Shown piece by piece: positions 10,867-20,579 of a stretch of 64,000 nucleotides of DNA. The notes under the pieces are model-generated. The model was not told the origin of the DNA. It did not search any database and saw nothing but the letters and a program-made list of their open reading frames with translations. Position 1 is the first letter of the stretch, and every line of letters starts with the position of its first letter. The translations under genes were made by a program, and so were the position numbers. Origin of the DNA: CAZKAP01 sp964552195 (GTDB taxonomy: Bacteria; Bacteroidota; Bacteroidia; Flavobacteriales; Flavobacteriaceae); assembly GCA_964552195.1 (NCBI GenBank), contig CAZKFM010000002.1, positions 62,001 to 126,000 on the forward strand, in the 5' to 3' direction.

Positions 10867-13800
10867 TTGGAAACTGGGAGCAGAGCCATCCTGAAAGCAC
10901 TTGCAAAAAGGGCCGTTTGGACACTTATGGCCGGGCTATTGCTCAGCGGATTCGCATACAGTCAGGAGCAAGTGCGGGACAGCACCGTTCAGGACTCGGT
11001 TAAGACCGGAGTGGCCCTCGGTGAACTTAAGCTACCCAACCCGGACAGCGTTATTTCCAAGTATACCTACGACCCCACCATAGATCGCTACGTTTATACG
11101 GAACAAGTTGGCGGCTACTCCGTTAATTATCCTCTGTTTCTGACTCCCGACCAGTATTATGAACTGGTAAGGCGGGAATCCATTAAAAGCTACTTCAAAG
11201 AGAAGATTGACGCCTTTTCAGGCAAGAAAGAGGGCGCAGATGAGGCTCGCAAAAACCTGCTGCCCAACTTTTATGTGAATTCAAACTTCTTCGAGACCAT
11301 TTTCGGCGGGAATACCATCGAGGTAATTCCCCAGGGTTCGGTTGCCATGGATTTAGGAGTATTGTGGCAAAAAAACGACAACCCCTCCCTTTCGCCCCGT
11401 AACCGCTCGAATCTATCCCTGGACTTCGACCAGAGAATTCAGCTGAGCCTGTTGGGTAAGGTCGGGGAGCGACTCGAGGTCAGTGCTCAGTACGACACCG
11501 AAGCGACATTCGATTTCCAGAATCTGATCAAGCTGGAGTACAAGCCCACTGAGGATGATATACTTCAGAATATTGAGATCGGTAACGTGAACATGCCTCT
11601 CAGCGGTGCACTCATTTCGGGGGCCCAGAGCCTTTTTGGGGTCAAAACCGAACTTCAGTTCGGCAGGACACGGGTAACCGCCGTTTTCTCGGAACAGCAG
11701 TCTCAGAACAATTCGGTAGTTGCCCAGGGTGGGGGTACCATAGACGACTTCCTGCTCACGGCCCTGGACTACGATGAAGATCGGCACTTTTTCCTTTCCC
11801 AGTACTTTCGAGATAATTACGATCGCGCATTGGAGAGCTATCCCTTTGTTCAGAGCCAGGTCCAGATTACCCGACTGGAGGTTTGGGTGACCAATCGCAG
11901 CCAGCAGACGCTCAACGTCCGAAATGTAGTGGCGATACAGGATTTGGGAGAAACCCGTTTAGAGCGTACTCGTATCGGTTGGGCCGGGGGAGCTCCGGCA
12001 GGATTCTTTAATCCCGAGTCCGCCAGTGGCCTGCCACAAAATGCGGCTAACGATTACGATCCTGTTCGGATTGGAGCCGATGGGGTGTTGACTCCCGGTA
12101 TTCGCGATATCGCCACAGTGGAAAATGCCTTTAACATACCGGGAGGTTATGTGGCCAACCAGGGCTTCGACTACACCTTCCTGGAGAATGCTCAGAAACT
12201 GGAACCCGGCAGGGACTACCAGTTCGATTCCCAGTTGGGCTACATTTCCCTGAACCAGCGGCTCAGTAACGACGAGGTACTGGCGGTGGCCTTCCAGTAC
12301 ACCTTCAATGGACAAGTGTATCAGGTGGGGGAATTTGCCAACGGGTCCATAGAGGCGACTTCGGTTTCTGCCGGTGCTCAGGCTCCTGTGGTGTCGAACA
12401 ACACCCTGATCCTGAAACTGCTCAAGAGTAACATCACCAATGTGGACGATCCCATATGGGATCTGATGATGAAGAATATCTACTCCACGGGTGCTTTCCA
12501 GCTCAGTCAGGAAGATTTTAAATTAAATATCCTCTACTCGGACCCCAGTCCCAGGAATTACATCACGCCGGTAGACCCCGCCCAGGGATGGCCGGACGGG
12601 CTGCAGGATCGCATACTGATCAATGTGTTCAACTTCGACCGACTGAATATTTATAACGACGTTCAGGAGGGGGGTGACGGCTTCTTCGATTTCATACCCG
12701 GGCGCACGGTGGATACACAGAGCGGGCGCATCATCTTTACCAAGGTGGAACCCTTTGGAGAGTATCTCTTTGAATTGCTCAGAAACGATGCCTCCGAGGT
12801 CTATGACGTGGAAAACGACCAAGGATACAATCCGAATCAGGAAAAATATGTATTCCGGGATCTCTATGCGAAAACCAAAGCGGCGTCTTTGGAGGATGCG
12901 GCCAAAAACCGATTTCAGATCAAGGGTCGCTACAAGTCCCAGGGTCAGAGTGGCATACCCATAGGTGCGTTTAATGTCCCCCGCGGCTCTGTCCGGGTGA
13001 CTGCTGGTGGGCGGCAGTTGCAGGAAGGCGTTGACTACACGGTCAATTACCAGGGAGGTACGGTTCAGCTTTTGGATCCGAGCCTGGAAGCGAGTAATGT
13101 ACCCATCAACATATCTGTTGAGAACAACGCGGTATTCGGACAGCAGACCCGACGATTTACCGGCATCAATGTGGAGCACACCTTCAACGAAAACTTCGTG
13201 ATCAACGGTACGCTGATCAATCTGAATGAGAGGCCCCTGACCCAGAAGGCGAATTTCGGGGTAGAGCCGGTGAACAATACCGTCTTCGGGCTGAATGGAA
13301 TCTTTTCAACCGAGCTCCCCTTTCTGACCAGGCTGGCCAACAAACTGCCCAATATCGATACCGATGCCCCTTCGAACCTGTCCCTGAGGGGAGAGGTGGC
13401 ATTCCTGAGCCCGAATTCTCCCAAGAACGCGGACTTTAACGGAGAAACCACCTCCTATCTGGACGATTTCGAGGGTGCTCAGGCGCTTATAGACGTGCGG
13501 GGCTTCCTGGGCTGGACCCTGGCGAGCCCTCCTCTGGAGTTTTTCCCAGGAAACAGCCTGCCCGGTTCCACACCGGATGACCCGCTTAACCTGACCTCGG
13601 GCTACGGCAGGGCTAAAATGGCCTGGTATACCATTGATCCGATCTTTTACACAAACCAGCGGCCGTCCGGCCTTACCGACAACGATGTTTCCCTGAACGA
13701 GACTCGCCGGGTCTTCATAGACGAGGTGTTCCCCACTGTGGATATCGCCCAGGGTCAGACCACGGTTCAGGGTACTCTGGACCTGGCGTATTACCCCAAT

Positions 13801-16800
13801 CGAAAGGGTCCGTATAACAGCAATCCAGGTTTCAATGGCCTTTCACCGGAGCAGAAGTGGGGTGGGATCATGCGCCCGCTGAGCAGTACGAATTTCGAGC
13901 AGTCCAATGTTGAATTCGTGCAGTTCTGGGTATTGGACCCCTATGTGGATGGAATTGCCACAGATGCGGGAGAGCTGGTGATCAATCTGGGGAACATTTC
14001 CGAGGATATACTCAAGGACGGACGCAAGCAGTACGAAAACGGGCTACCCGCTACCGACGGAGATGTACTGGTTTCCCCTACATCATGGGGACAGGTACCT
14101 TCCTCTCAGTCCCTGGTGTATGCCTTCGATGCCAACGAGGCCAATCGTTCCCTGCAGGATCTGGGTCTGGACGGGCTCACGGATGAAGCTGAGGCCGCCA
14201 TCTATAACAATCCGGGGGACGACCCGGCCCTGGATAACTATACCTATTACCTCGCCAGAGAAGGCGGTATACTCGAGCGCTATCTGGACTTCAACAATCC
14301 TGAAGGGAACTCTCCGGTAAGCGTTACCAATACCGATCGGGGATCGACTACCCTTCCCGATGTCGAGGATATCGACCGGGATCTGACGATGAATACTGTC
14401 AACAGCTACTATGAATACCGAATACCCATAAAGCCCAACACGACCATAGACGACCAGTACGTGACCGACATACGGGAGGGAGTCACCCCGACCCTCGCCA
14501 ACGGCCAACAGCTCAATCGTCGCTGGATACAGTACAAGATACCTCTGAGTGACTTCACCGAAGCCGTTGGAGGTATTGCCGACTTCCGTTCGATCAGTTT
14601 CATGCGGATGTACCTCACGGGCTTTAACAGCGATGTAGTACTGCGATTCGCCACGCTGGACCTGGTACGGGGCGACTGGAGGACGTATCTGAGTACGCTG
14701 CAGACCAATGAGGACGATCCGTCCGACGACCTGACCACCGTGGACGTAAATACTGTTAACATAGAGGAAAACAGCGGACGTATTCCCATCCCATACGTTT
14801 TGCCTCCGGGGGTAGTACGCGAGCAGCTGAACAATAATAATACCATCATACGGCAGAACGAGCAGTCCCTTTCTTTTCTTCTGGAGGACCTGGAACCCCA
14901 GGACTCACGCGGAGTATTCAAGAACATTAATATCGATGTGCGCCAGTATGAGCGGATACGGATGTTTATGCATGCCGAAGAAGTGCTGGAGAGCGACTAC
15001 GGCAGCGGGGAAACTCCGCTGGTCGGCTTCCTTCGGATCGGGACAGATTTCTCGGAGAATTTCTATCAGATCGAACTGCCGCTAGAATTTACGCCCTTCA
15101 CTGCTCGTTCGCCCAGGGAGATCTGGCCCGAGGTCAACGAGATCAACATCGATCTGGACCAGCTGAACCTGATCAAATCCAGGGGAATCGAACAGGGAAC
15201 ACTCAGTGACCTCACCTATTACGAATTTGTGGATGGTCAGCTTCTCGAGGTATCCGAGAATACGCCCCATACGCTCGGGCGTCAGCGGATTGCCATCAAG
15301 GGGAATCCCTCGCTGGGTAGTCTAAGGGCCATGATGATCGGGGTAAAGAATACCGATAACCTGCCCGCGCGGGGCGAGGTCTGGTTTAACGAATTACGCC
15401 TGGCCGGCCTGGACAACCAGGGAGGGTGGGCCGCAACAGCCGCTCTGGATGCCAATATGGCGGACTTCATGAATGTGACGGCAACCATGAACCGCAGCAC
15501 CTCCGGATTCGGTTCCATCGATCAGATTCCGAACGAACGGGCCCGTGAAGATACCCGTACCTACGATGTGGTAACCAATGTCAATGTCGGTCAGTTGCTG
15601 CCCAGGAAATGGGGGATACAACTCCCGGTGAACTACGGCTTCTCCGAGACATTGATCACCCCGGAGTTCGATCCGGTATATGACGACCTCAAACTCGATG
15701 ATCGCATTTCGCAGGCCGCCACGCCCGCCGACGCGGACCGGGTTCGGGAACAGGCCGAAGACTATACCAAAAGGCGGAGCTTTAACTTGATCGGAGTCAG
15801 GAAGGATCGGTCCCCGGATGCCAAGCCCAATTTTTTCGACGTCGAGAATTTCACGTTCAACTATTCCTATAACGAGACTAACCACCGGGACTTTGAAATC
15901 GCGGAGCTGAGGGAGCAACGCATCAACGCAGGGGTTGTATATGCCCATGAATTCCAGCCCGTGGAGGTAGCTCCGTTTGCCAAGAACGACTCCATCTTGA
16001 AAAGTCGATACTGGCAGTGGCTCAAGGAACTCAACTTCAATTTGTTGCCGACCAGCATTTCGATGAATGCCGACATCAATCGCACCTTCAATCAGCAGCG
16101 GTTCCGCGAGGTCTTCGAGCCTGGCGTGGAGACCCTGGCCCTTCCTACACTGCAGCAGCGCAATTACCTGTTTAACTGGCAGTATGCGGTGAACTACAAC
16201 ATCACCAAATCCCTGAGGGCGAACCTGACGGCTTCCAACAACAGCATTGTCCGTAACTATTTCAACGTGGACGGTGACGACCGTTCCGGGGTCAATGCAG
16301 GGCTGAACATCTGGGACGGATTCTTCGATGTGGGTGAGCCCAATCGCCACAGCCAGATTTTGCAAGTCAATTACGATCTTCCGCTGGATAAATTCCCGTT
16401 CCTGAACTTTATGACCGCTCAATACACCTATAACAGCAATTTCGACTGGCAACGGGGAGGAGATGCCTTGAGAGAGGTGGCCGGTGAGAACATCAATACC
16501 GTGCAGAATGCCAGTACTCACAATATGGTGGTCAATATGACGCTGCAAGGATTGTATGATTATCTCGGCCTGGTCAAACGCGATGGCACGGAGCCTCCGG
16601 CGCCCAGGGGACCGCTAACTCCGGTTGTGGATGGGGAGGAAGAAAAGGAAAAAAAACCCAAGAAAACCTCCAAAGCTTTCAATACCATGGTCGATATACT
16701 TACCATGGTCAAACGGGGTACGGTGAATTACACGGAGAGCAGGGGAACGGTATTGCCGGGTTATACCCGCTCAGTGGGCTTCATAGGAACCTCCAAGCCT

Positions 16801-18027
16801 ACTCTGGGATTCGTGTTCGGGAGTCAGGCAGACGTGCGTTTTGATGCGGCACGCAGGGGCTTTCTGACGACTTTCCCTGAGTTCAACTCCCAATTCATGC
16901 AGAACCTGTCCCGTCAGCTGAGCATCACCGCTACCGCCCAGCCGACACCGGACCTCACCATCGACCTGGTTGCCGACCGCCAGTTTGCGACTAATCTGCT
17001 TGAGAACTTCCGCGTCGACCAGCTAGCTGATGACAACTTTGAGTACGTGCAGCTACTGACTAATAACAGCGGGAACTTTAGTATTTCCAACATCATGATT
17101 GCTACGGCTTTTAGCCAGAGCGATGAGTTTAACTCGACTACATTCGAGCAGTTTAAGGAAAACCGCCTGACCATAGCGAACCGCCTGCTTGCCTCCCAGC
17201 CGGGACTGGATACCGGTAACCGGGATGCAGACGGATTCCCCGAACGTTTCGGGAAGACCCAGCAGGATGTGCTGTTGCCCGCTTTCGTAGCCGCCTATAC
17301 CGGACAGAGCGCAGAGAATGTGAATCTGGGAGCATTTCGCAACATACCCCTTCCCAACTGGACCATTAAGTGGACGGGCCTGATGAAGAATAAGTGGTTT
17401 AAGGAGCGATTCCGCAGATTCTCCATACAGCACGGCTACCGTTCGGCCTACTCCATCAATAATTTCCAGACCAACCTGGAAAAACAGAACAGCCTGTTCG
17501 AGCCGGAGACGGGCAACATTCGTCCCGATGACATCATCAGTAATGTGGTGTTGAACGACCAGTTCAATCCGCTGATACGTCTCGACTTCGAAATGGAAAA
17601 CTCGCTGAGTGTTTTGGCTGAGGTGAGGACGGACCGGGCGCTTTCCCTGAGTTTCGACAACAATCTGCTAACGGAAGTTAACGGACGGGAGTACACCCTG
17701 GGGCTGGGCTACCGAATCAAGGATGTGCGATTCGTTACCAATATTGGTGGTGAGCAGACCCGACTGAAAGGCGATCTCAACCTGAAGGCCGATATTTCCT
17801 TAAGGGACAACGAGACGATTATACGTAACCTGGATCTGGACAACAATCAGATCACCTCGGGCCAGCAGCTATGGGGGATCAATTTCACGGCAGACTACGC
17901 ACTGAGCCAAAGCCTGAATGCGCTTTTCTTCTACGATCACTCCTTCTCCCAGTTCAAAGTATCCACCGCCTTTCCACAGACGTCCATCAATGCCGGCTTT
18001 ACCCTGAGGTACAACTTCGGTAACTAG
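10867..18027 (+). CDS. sprA: T9SS outer-membrane translocon protein SprA (Sov)
   Basis: About 2386 residues. SprA forms the very large outer-membrane beta-barrel channel through which type IX secretion substrates leave the cell, and is needed for gliding and secretion in flavobacteria. A signal peptide (WTLMAGLLLSGFAYSQ) is followed by a periplasm-facing segment (NPDSVISKYTYDPTIDRY, VNYPLFLTPDQY) and long stretches of alternating amphipathic strands ending in an aromatic strand (TLRYNFGN). The start is chosen as TTG at 10867. The next in-frame ATG (10927) would cut into the signal peptide, and the frame closes upstream at a TGA at 10831 without an ATG. Length matches known SprA proteins (about 2400 aa). 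Confidence 0.95.
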   Translation: METGSRAILKALAKRAVWTLMAGLLLSGFAYSQEQVRDSTVQDSVKTGVALGELKLPNPDSVISKYTYDPTIDRYVYTEQVGGYSVNYPLFLTPDQYYELVRRESIKSYFKEKIDAFSGKKEGADEARKNLLPNFYVNSNFFETIFGGNTIEVIPQGSVAMDLGVLWQKNDNPSLSPRNRSNLSLDFDQRIQLSLLGKVGERLEVSAQYDTEATFDFQNLIKLEYKPTEDDILQNIEIGNVNMPLSGALISGAQSLFGVKTELQFGRTRVTAVFSEQQSQNNSVVAQGGGTIDDFLLTALDYDEDRHFFLSQYFRDNYDRALESYPFVQSQVQITRLEVWVTNRSQQTLNVRNVVAIQDLGETRLERTRIGWAGGAPAGFFNPESASGLPQNAANDYDPVRIGADGVLTPGIRDIATVENAFNIPGGYVANQGFDYTFLENAQKLEPGRDYQFDSQLGYISLNQRLSNDEVLAVAFQYTFNGQVYQVGEFANGSIEATSVSAGAQAPVVSNNTLILKLLKSNITNVDDPIWDLMMKNIYSTGAFQLSQEDFKLNILYSDPSPRNYITPVDPAQGWPDGLQDRILINVFNFDRLNIYNDVQEGGDGFFDFIPGRTVDTQSGRIIFTKVEPFGEYLFELLRNDASEVYDVENDQGYNPNQEKYVFRDLYAKTKAASLEDAAKNRFQIKGRYKSQGQSGIPIGAFNVPRGSVRVTAGGRQLQEGVDYTVNYQGGTVQLLDPSLEASNVPINISVENNAVFGQQTRRFTGINVEHTFNENFVINGTLINLNERPLTQKANFGVEPVNNTVFGLNGIFSTELPFLTRLANKLPNIDTDAPSNLSLRGEVAFLSPNSPKNADFNGETTSYLDDFEGAQALIDVRGFLGWTLASPPLEFFPGNSLPGSTPDDPLNLTSGYGRAKMAWYTIDPIFYTNQRPSGLTDNDVSLNETRRVFIDEVFPTVDIAQGQTTVQGTLDLAYYPNRKGPYNSNPGFNGLSPEQKWGGIMRPLSSTNFEQSNVEFVQFWVLDPYVDGIATDAGELVINLGNISEDILKDGRKQYENGLPATDGDVLVSPTSWGQVPSSQSLVYAFDANEANRSLQDLGLDGLTDEAEAAIYNNPGDDPALDNYTYYLAREGGILERYLDFNNPEGNSPVSVTNTDRGSTTLPDVEDIDRDLTMNTVNSYYEYRIPIKPNTTIDDQYVTDIREGVTPTLANGQQLNRRWIQYKIPLSDFTEAVGGIADFRSISFMRMYLTGFNSDVVLRFATLDLVRGDWRTYLSTLQTNEDDPSDDLTTVDVNTVNIEENSGRIPIPYVLPPGVVREQLNNNNTIIRQNEQSLSFLLEDLEPQDSRGVFKNINIDVRQYERIRMFMHAEEVLESDYGSGETPLVGFLRIGTDFSENFYQIELPLEFTPFTARSPREIWPEVNEINIDLDQLNLIKSRGIEQGTLSDLTYYEFVDGQLLEVSENTPHTLGRQRIAIKGNPSLGSLRAMMIGVKNTDNLPARGEVWFNELRLAGLDNQGGWAATAALDANMADFMNVTATMNRSTSGFGSIDQIPNERAREDTRTYDVVTNVNVGQLLPRKWGIQLPVNYGFSETLITPEFDPVYDDLKLDDRISQAATPADADRVREQAEDYTKRRSFNLIGVRKDRSPDAKPNFFDVENFTFNYSYNETNHRDFEIAELREQRINAGVVYAHEFQPVEVAPFAKNDSILKSRYWQWLKELNFNLLPTSISMNADINRTFNQQRFREVFEPGVETLALPTLQQRNYLFNWQYAVNYNITKSLRANLTASNNSIVRNYFNVDGDDRSGVNAGLNIWDGFFDVGEPNRHSQILQVNYDLPLDKFPFLNFMTAQYTYNSNFDWQRGGDALREVAGENINTVQNASTHNMVVNMTLQGLYDYLGLVKRDGTEPPAPRGPLTPVVDGEEEKEKKPKKTSKAFNTMVDILTMVKRGTVNYTESRGTVLPGYTRSVGFIGTSKPTLGFVFGSQADVRFDAARRGFLTTFPEFNSQFMQNLSRQLSITATAQPTPDLTIDLVADRQFATNLLENFRVDQLADDNFEYVQLLTNNSGNFSISNIMIATAFSQSDEFNSTTFEQFKENRLTIANRLLASQPGLDTGNRDADGFPERFGKTQQDVLLPAFVAAYTGQSAENVNLGAFRNIPLPNWTIKWTGLMKNKWFKERFRRFSIQHGYRSAYSINNFQTNLEKQNSLFEPETGNIRPDDIISNVVLNDQFNPLIRLDFEMENSLSVLAEVRTDRALSLSFDNNLLTEVNGREYTLGLGYRIKDVRFVTNIGGEQTRLKGDLNLKADISLRDNETIIRNLDLDNNQITSGQQLWGINFTADYALSQSLNALFFYDHSFSQFKVSTAFPQTSINAGFTLRYNFGN

Positions 18028-18063
18028 GGACGAAAAAACCACCTGAACTAGGCCGCGGAATTG

Positions 18064-18071
18064 TACTTTTG
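18064..18071 (+). promoter_or_regulatory. -7 promoter element for gcvH
   Basis: TACTTTTG matches the Bacteroidota -7 consensus TAnnTTTG and lies 19 bases before the gcvH ATG. No clear -33 TTG was found at the usual distance. The element lies within an upstream TTG-initiated extension of the gcvH frame, which argues against that longer start. Confidence 0.55.
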
Positions 18072-18090
18072 TGTCCATAAAAACACGAAA

Positions 18091-18471
18091 ATGAATCTAC
18101 CCGAAGGACTCAAGTATACCAAGGAGCACGAATGGGTGCGTCTGGAAGGCGAAATTGCCATCATTGGAATTACCGATTTTGCACAAGGCGAGTTGGGCGA
18201 CATCGTTTATGTCGAAGTGGAAACGGTAGGGGAGACCCTGGACAAGGACGAGGTGTTCGGTACCGTAGAAGCTGTAAAGACCGTCTCGGACCTCTTCCTG
18301 CCAGTCGCAGGTGAAATCGTTGAGTTTAACGAAACCCTGGAACAATCGGCTGAACTGGTTAACAGTGATCCGTATGGGGAAGGCTGGATGATCAAGGTCA
18401 AGGTTTCGGATCCTTCCGAACTGGACGACCTTATGGATGCCCAGGAATATGAAAAAATGGTTACCGGTTAG
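18091..18471 (+). CDS. gcvH: Glycine cleavage system H protein
   Basis: Lipoyl carrier protein that shuttles the aminomethyl group between the P, T and L proteins of the glycine cleavage system. 126 residues from the ATG at 18091; the frame is open to a TTG at 18061 but that region contains the promoter box. The lipoylated lysine is Lys63 in [12 protein letters not shown]. The overall beta-barrel fold pattern ([39 protein letters not shown]) is complete. The stop codon lies inside the start of the VanZ-like gene, suggesting coupling. Confidence 0.97.
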   Translation: MNLPEGLKYTKEHEWVRLEGEIAIIGITDFAQGELGDIVYVEVETVGETLDKDEVFGTVEAVKTVSDLFLPVAGEIVEFNETLEQSAELVNSDPYGEGWMIKVKVSDPSELDDLMDAQEYEKMVTG

Positions 18472-18913
18472 ATATCCGCTGTTCTCTTACCTTTTCTGGG
18501 CCTGGCTGGTGCTGGTTACCCTGTTGAGTCTTTTGCCCTCTCTTGGGGATGTACCGGATGCCATCAGCATACCCCATCTCGATAAGGTAGCTCACTTCAG
18601 TTTTTATATGGGTGTCTGTGTGCTGGGCATACTTAGGCAGATCGGCAGTGATCAGAGCGATTGGGCAGTACGACTATACCGAGGTAAATATCAAAACCTG
18701 ATTCTGCTTTCTTTTGTCTTGGCGGTATTTTATGGTACAGTTATTGAAGTTTTGCAGACGCTGTTGACGGATACACGTAAAATGGAGGCAGAGGACGTGC
18801 TGGCCAATAGTCTGGGTGCACTAAGCGGGGCTTTAATATCGTACACAAGCTTTCCGGTATATCAAACGTTAATAAAAAGGCTGGTAGGTAGGGAAATTGA
18901 GATAAAATATTAA
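18449..18913 (+). CDS. VanZ-like integral membrane protein
   Basis: 154 residues from the ATG at 18449 (a slightly longer start at 18437 is possible). Four hydrophobic helices and the VanZ-family signature [14 protein letters not shown], then [28 protein letters not shown] (shown in part), in which a Glu helix and an Asp-Asn-Gly motif are conserved. The molecular role of the family is unclear (named after a teicoplanin-resistance accessory gene); here it lies between gcvH and tonB. The start overlaps the gcvH stop by 23 bases. Confidence 0.85.
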   Translation: MKKWLPVRYPLFSYLFWAWLVLVTLLSLLPSLGDVPDAISIPHLDKVAHFSFYMGVCVLGILRQIGSDQSDWAVRLYRGKYQNLILLSFVLAVFYGTVIEVLQTLLTDTRKMEAEDVLANSLGALSGALISYTSFPVYQTLIKRLVGREIEIKY

Positions 18914-18939
18914 ATTAGCGAACACACAAAAAGTACGGA

Positions 18940-19644
18940 ATGGAACCAAAAAAGAACCCGAAAGCGGATATTAGCAGAAATAGCGGTCTGTATTTCGTTA
19001 TAGGACTTACCGTTGTTATGGTATTGGTATTATCGGCATTGGAGTGGAAGAAGTACGATAAATCTCAGGATTATGACATTGCTATCAATGTAGATGAGGA
19101 CCTGGATGAGGAAGTGCCCATGACCGAACAAATCAAGACCCCACCACCACCACCACCACCTGCGGCACCTGAGGTTATTGAAGTCGTGGAAGACGAGGAA
19201 GAAGTGGAGGAAACCATAATCGAGGACACCGAAAGCGATTCTGAGGAAGAAATTGCTGAAGTAGAGGATATCGTAGCCGAGGAGATGGAAGAGGAAGAAG
19301 TAGTTCCCTTTGCCGTTATTGAAGATGTGCCCGTGTTCCCTGGCTGCGAAAGGGCCAGCAATAAGAAGCAGTGTTTTCAGGATAAAATGCAGGACCACAT
19401 CCGCAAGAACTTCCGTTATCCGGAGATTGCCCAGGAAATGGGTGTGCAGGGTAGGGTTAACGTCGTGTTCGTAATCCAGAAGGATGGTTCCATCGGCGAC
19501 ATTCGGATGAGGGGGCCGGACAAGAACCTTGAGGCCGAGGCCTTGCGAATCATCAAGAAGCTTCCCAAAATGACTCCGGGAAAACAAAGGGGGCGAGCGG
19601 TTAAGGTGCCCTTCAGTATACCGATCACCTTCCGGCTACAATAA
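18940..19644 (+). CDS. tonB: Energy transducer TonB
   Basis: Links the inner-membrane ExbB/ExbD proton motor to TonB-dependent outer-membrane transporters. 234 residues: short cytoplasmic N-terminus, one membrane helix (residues about 16-33, YFVIGLTVVMVLVLSALEW), a proline run PPPPPPPAAP at about 68-77, a very acidic Glu/Asp-rich periplasmic linker, the Bacteroidota FPGCE motif with a second Cys 12 residues on, and a C-terminal TonB domain (YPEIAQEMGVQGRVNVVFVI, then KDGSIGDIRMRGPD). The proline run is encoded by a CCA/CCC trinucleotide repeat at about 19140. Followed by a strong terminator and then a paralogue. Confidence 0.93.
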   Translation: MEPKKNPKADISRNSGLYFVIGLTVVMVLVLSALEWKKYDKSQDYDIAINVDEDLDEEVPMTEQIKTPPPPPPPAAPEVIEVVEDEEEVEETIIEDTESDSEEEIAEVEDIVAEEMEEEEVVPFAVIEDVPVFPGCERASNKKQCFQDKMQDHIRKNFRYPEIAQEMGVQGRVNVVFVIQKDGSIGDIRMRGPDKNLEAEALRIIKKLPKMTPGKQRGRAVKVPFSIPITFRLQ

Positions 19645-19670
19645 AACAACTTATTTAAGAAAAGTATCAG

Positions 19671-19700
19671 AACCCGTGGTAACATATCACGGGTTTTTTT
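19671..19700 (+). terminator. Rho-independent terminator after tonB
   Basis: AACCCGTG and CACGGGTT pair around a short AT-rich loop and are followed by a run of seven T. It lies 26 bases after the tonB stop codon. Confidence 0.85.
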
Positions 19701-19791
19701 ATGTCTGCTGTAACTATAGTGGTACGATACTTGGAGTAAGGTTAATACAACTAACTGCCTGACGACTTTACTTTTCTAAAATCGTTAGCGC

Positions 19792-20490
19792 ATGAGAAAT
19801 TCATCCACCAACGGAGGCATCCGTTTTGCCATGGGGCTGCTTTTTGCCCTGAGTCTTGTTTACACGGCCCTGGAATGGAAAACACTGGTCATCACCCTGG
19901 ATACCCGTGAAGATCAAGAGCTGGAGACCGCTTTACTTTGGGAAGATCCGCCACCCGAATTGTCCATTTCAAGGAAACTAGTGGAGCGTAAGAAGACCTC
20001 CGTTCTGATTGAGCCAGAGGAGATCTTGATAGTTAATGACGCAGCCGATATCAATGCGGATTCCAAGACTTTTGAGGAGATCACGGCCGATTCCCTGGCG
20101 GTATCGACCATAGAATACGATAGTGGTCCCGAGGAACCCGAAGTGATTCCACTGGGGCCACATATACAGCAGTGGCCCGTGTTTCCCGGATGCGAAGGGG
20201 CGGAGAGTTTGCAGCGCTGTTTTCAGGAAAAAATGAATCGCCATATCCACAGGAATTTGCGTCTGCGCGATGATTTTAGAATGGGTGTTCAAGACGTTAG
20301 AGTTTATGTCCGTTTCGAAATCGATCGGGAGGGTCGTGTCCGTCGAATTGAAGGTTCCTCTCCAAATGAGCGACTTACTGCCGAAGTCGTGCGCGTATTT
20401 CAAACACTTCCTGAGATGCAGCCCGCCATACAGGGCAATCGTGAAGTAGGGGTAATCTATACCATACCCGTTCGGGTCTACCTGGAGTAA
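19792..20490 (+). CDS. TonB-related protein, divergent paralogue of the preceding TonB
   Basis: 232 residues with the same plan as the preceding TonB: N-terminal membrane helix (FAMGLLFALSLVYTALEW, identical ending in ALEWK), acidic middle, VFPGCEG motif, conserved CFQEKMNRHIHRNL and a C-terminal TonB-like domain (VYVRFEIDREGRVRRIEGSS, LPEMQPA). It differs in having only a three-proline stretch (DPPPEL) and no long proline spacer, and the usual YPE/GVQGRV segment is altered (LRDDFRMGVQDVRV). A TACTTTTC box at 19769-19776 could be its promoter. It may be a TonB with a short reach, or a protein modulating the neighbour; this is uncertain. Confidence 0.75.
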   Translation: MRNSSTNGGIRFAMGLLFALSLVYTALEWKTLVITLDTREDQELETALLWEDPPPELSISRKLVERKKTSVLIEPEEILIVNDAADINADSKTFEEITADSLAVSTIEYDSGPEEPEVIPLGPHIQQWPVFPGCEGAESLQRCFQEKMNRHIHRNLRLRDDFRMGVQDVRVYVRFEIDREGRVRRIEGSSPNERLTAEVVRVFQTLPEMQPAIQGNREVGVIYTIPVRVYLE

Positions 20491-20555
20491 TTGGCCAGGA
20501 TCGGTCCTGTTGGCCCATAGGGTTGGTGAGCGTTGGGTAACCGTACACCATGCCG

Positions 20556-20563
20556 TATATTTG
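20556..20563 (+). promoter_or_regulatory. -7 promoter element upstream of the heme O synthase gene
   Basis: TATATTTG is an exact match to TAnnTTTG, 17 bases before the ATG at 20580, with a TTG about 21 bases further upstream (20532-20534). It probably drives the oxidase assembly operon, and it places the true start downstream of the more distal ATG at 20550. Confidence 0.6.
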
Positions 20564-20579
20564 CAGGAATATTGATCGG

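Noticed and set aside
15394..16548. Long minus-strand open frame (384 codons) inside sprA
   Set aside because: Antisense of a clearly conserved SprA coding region; low-complexity His/Gly/Val composition typical of antisense frames and no family resemblance.
19138..19161. CCA trinucleotide run as a possible phase-variable microsatellite
   Set aside because: Codes for the TonB proline spacer; changes would be in-frame, so it is not a switch.
19030..19587. Minus-strand frames opposite tonB with Ser-rich or Trp-rich runs
   Set aside because: Created by the acidic Glu/Asp and CCA/CCC repeats of tonB read on the other strand.
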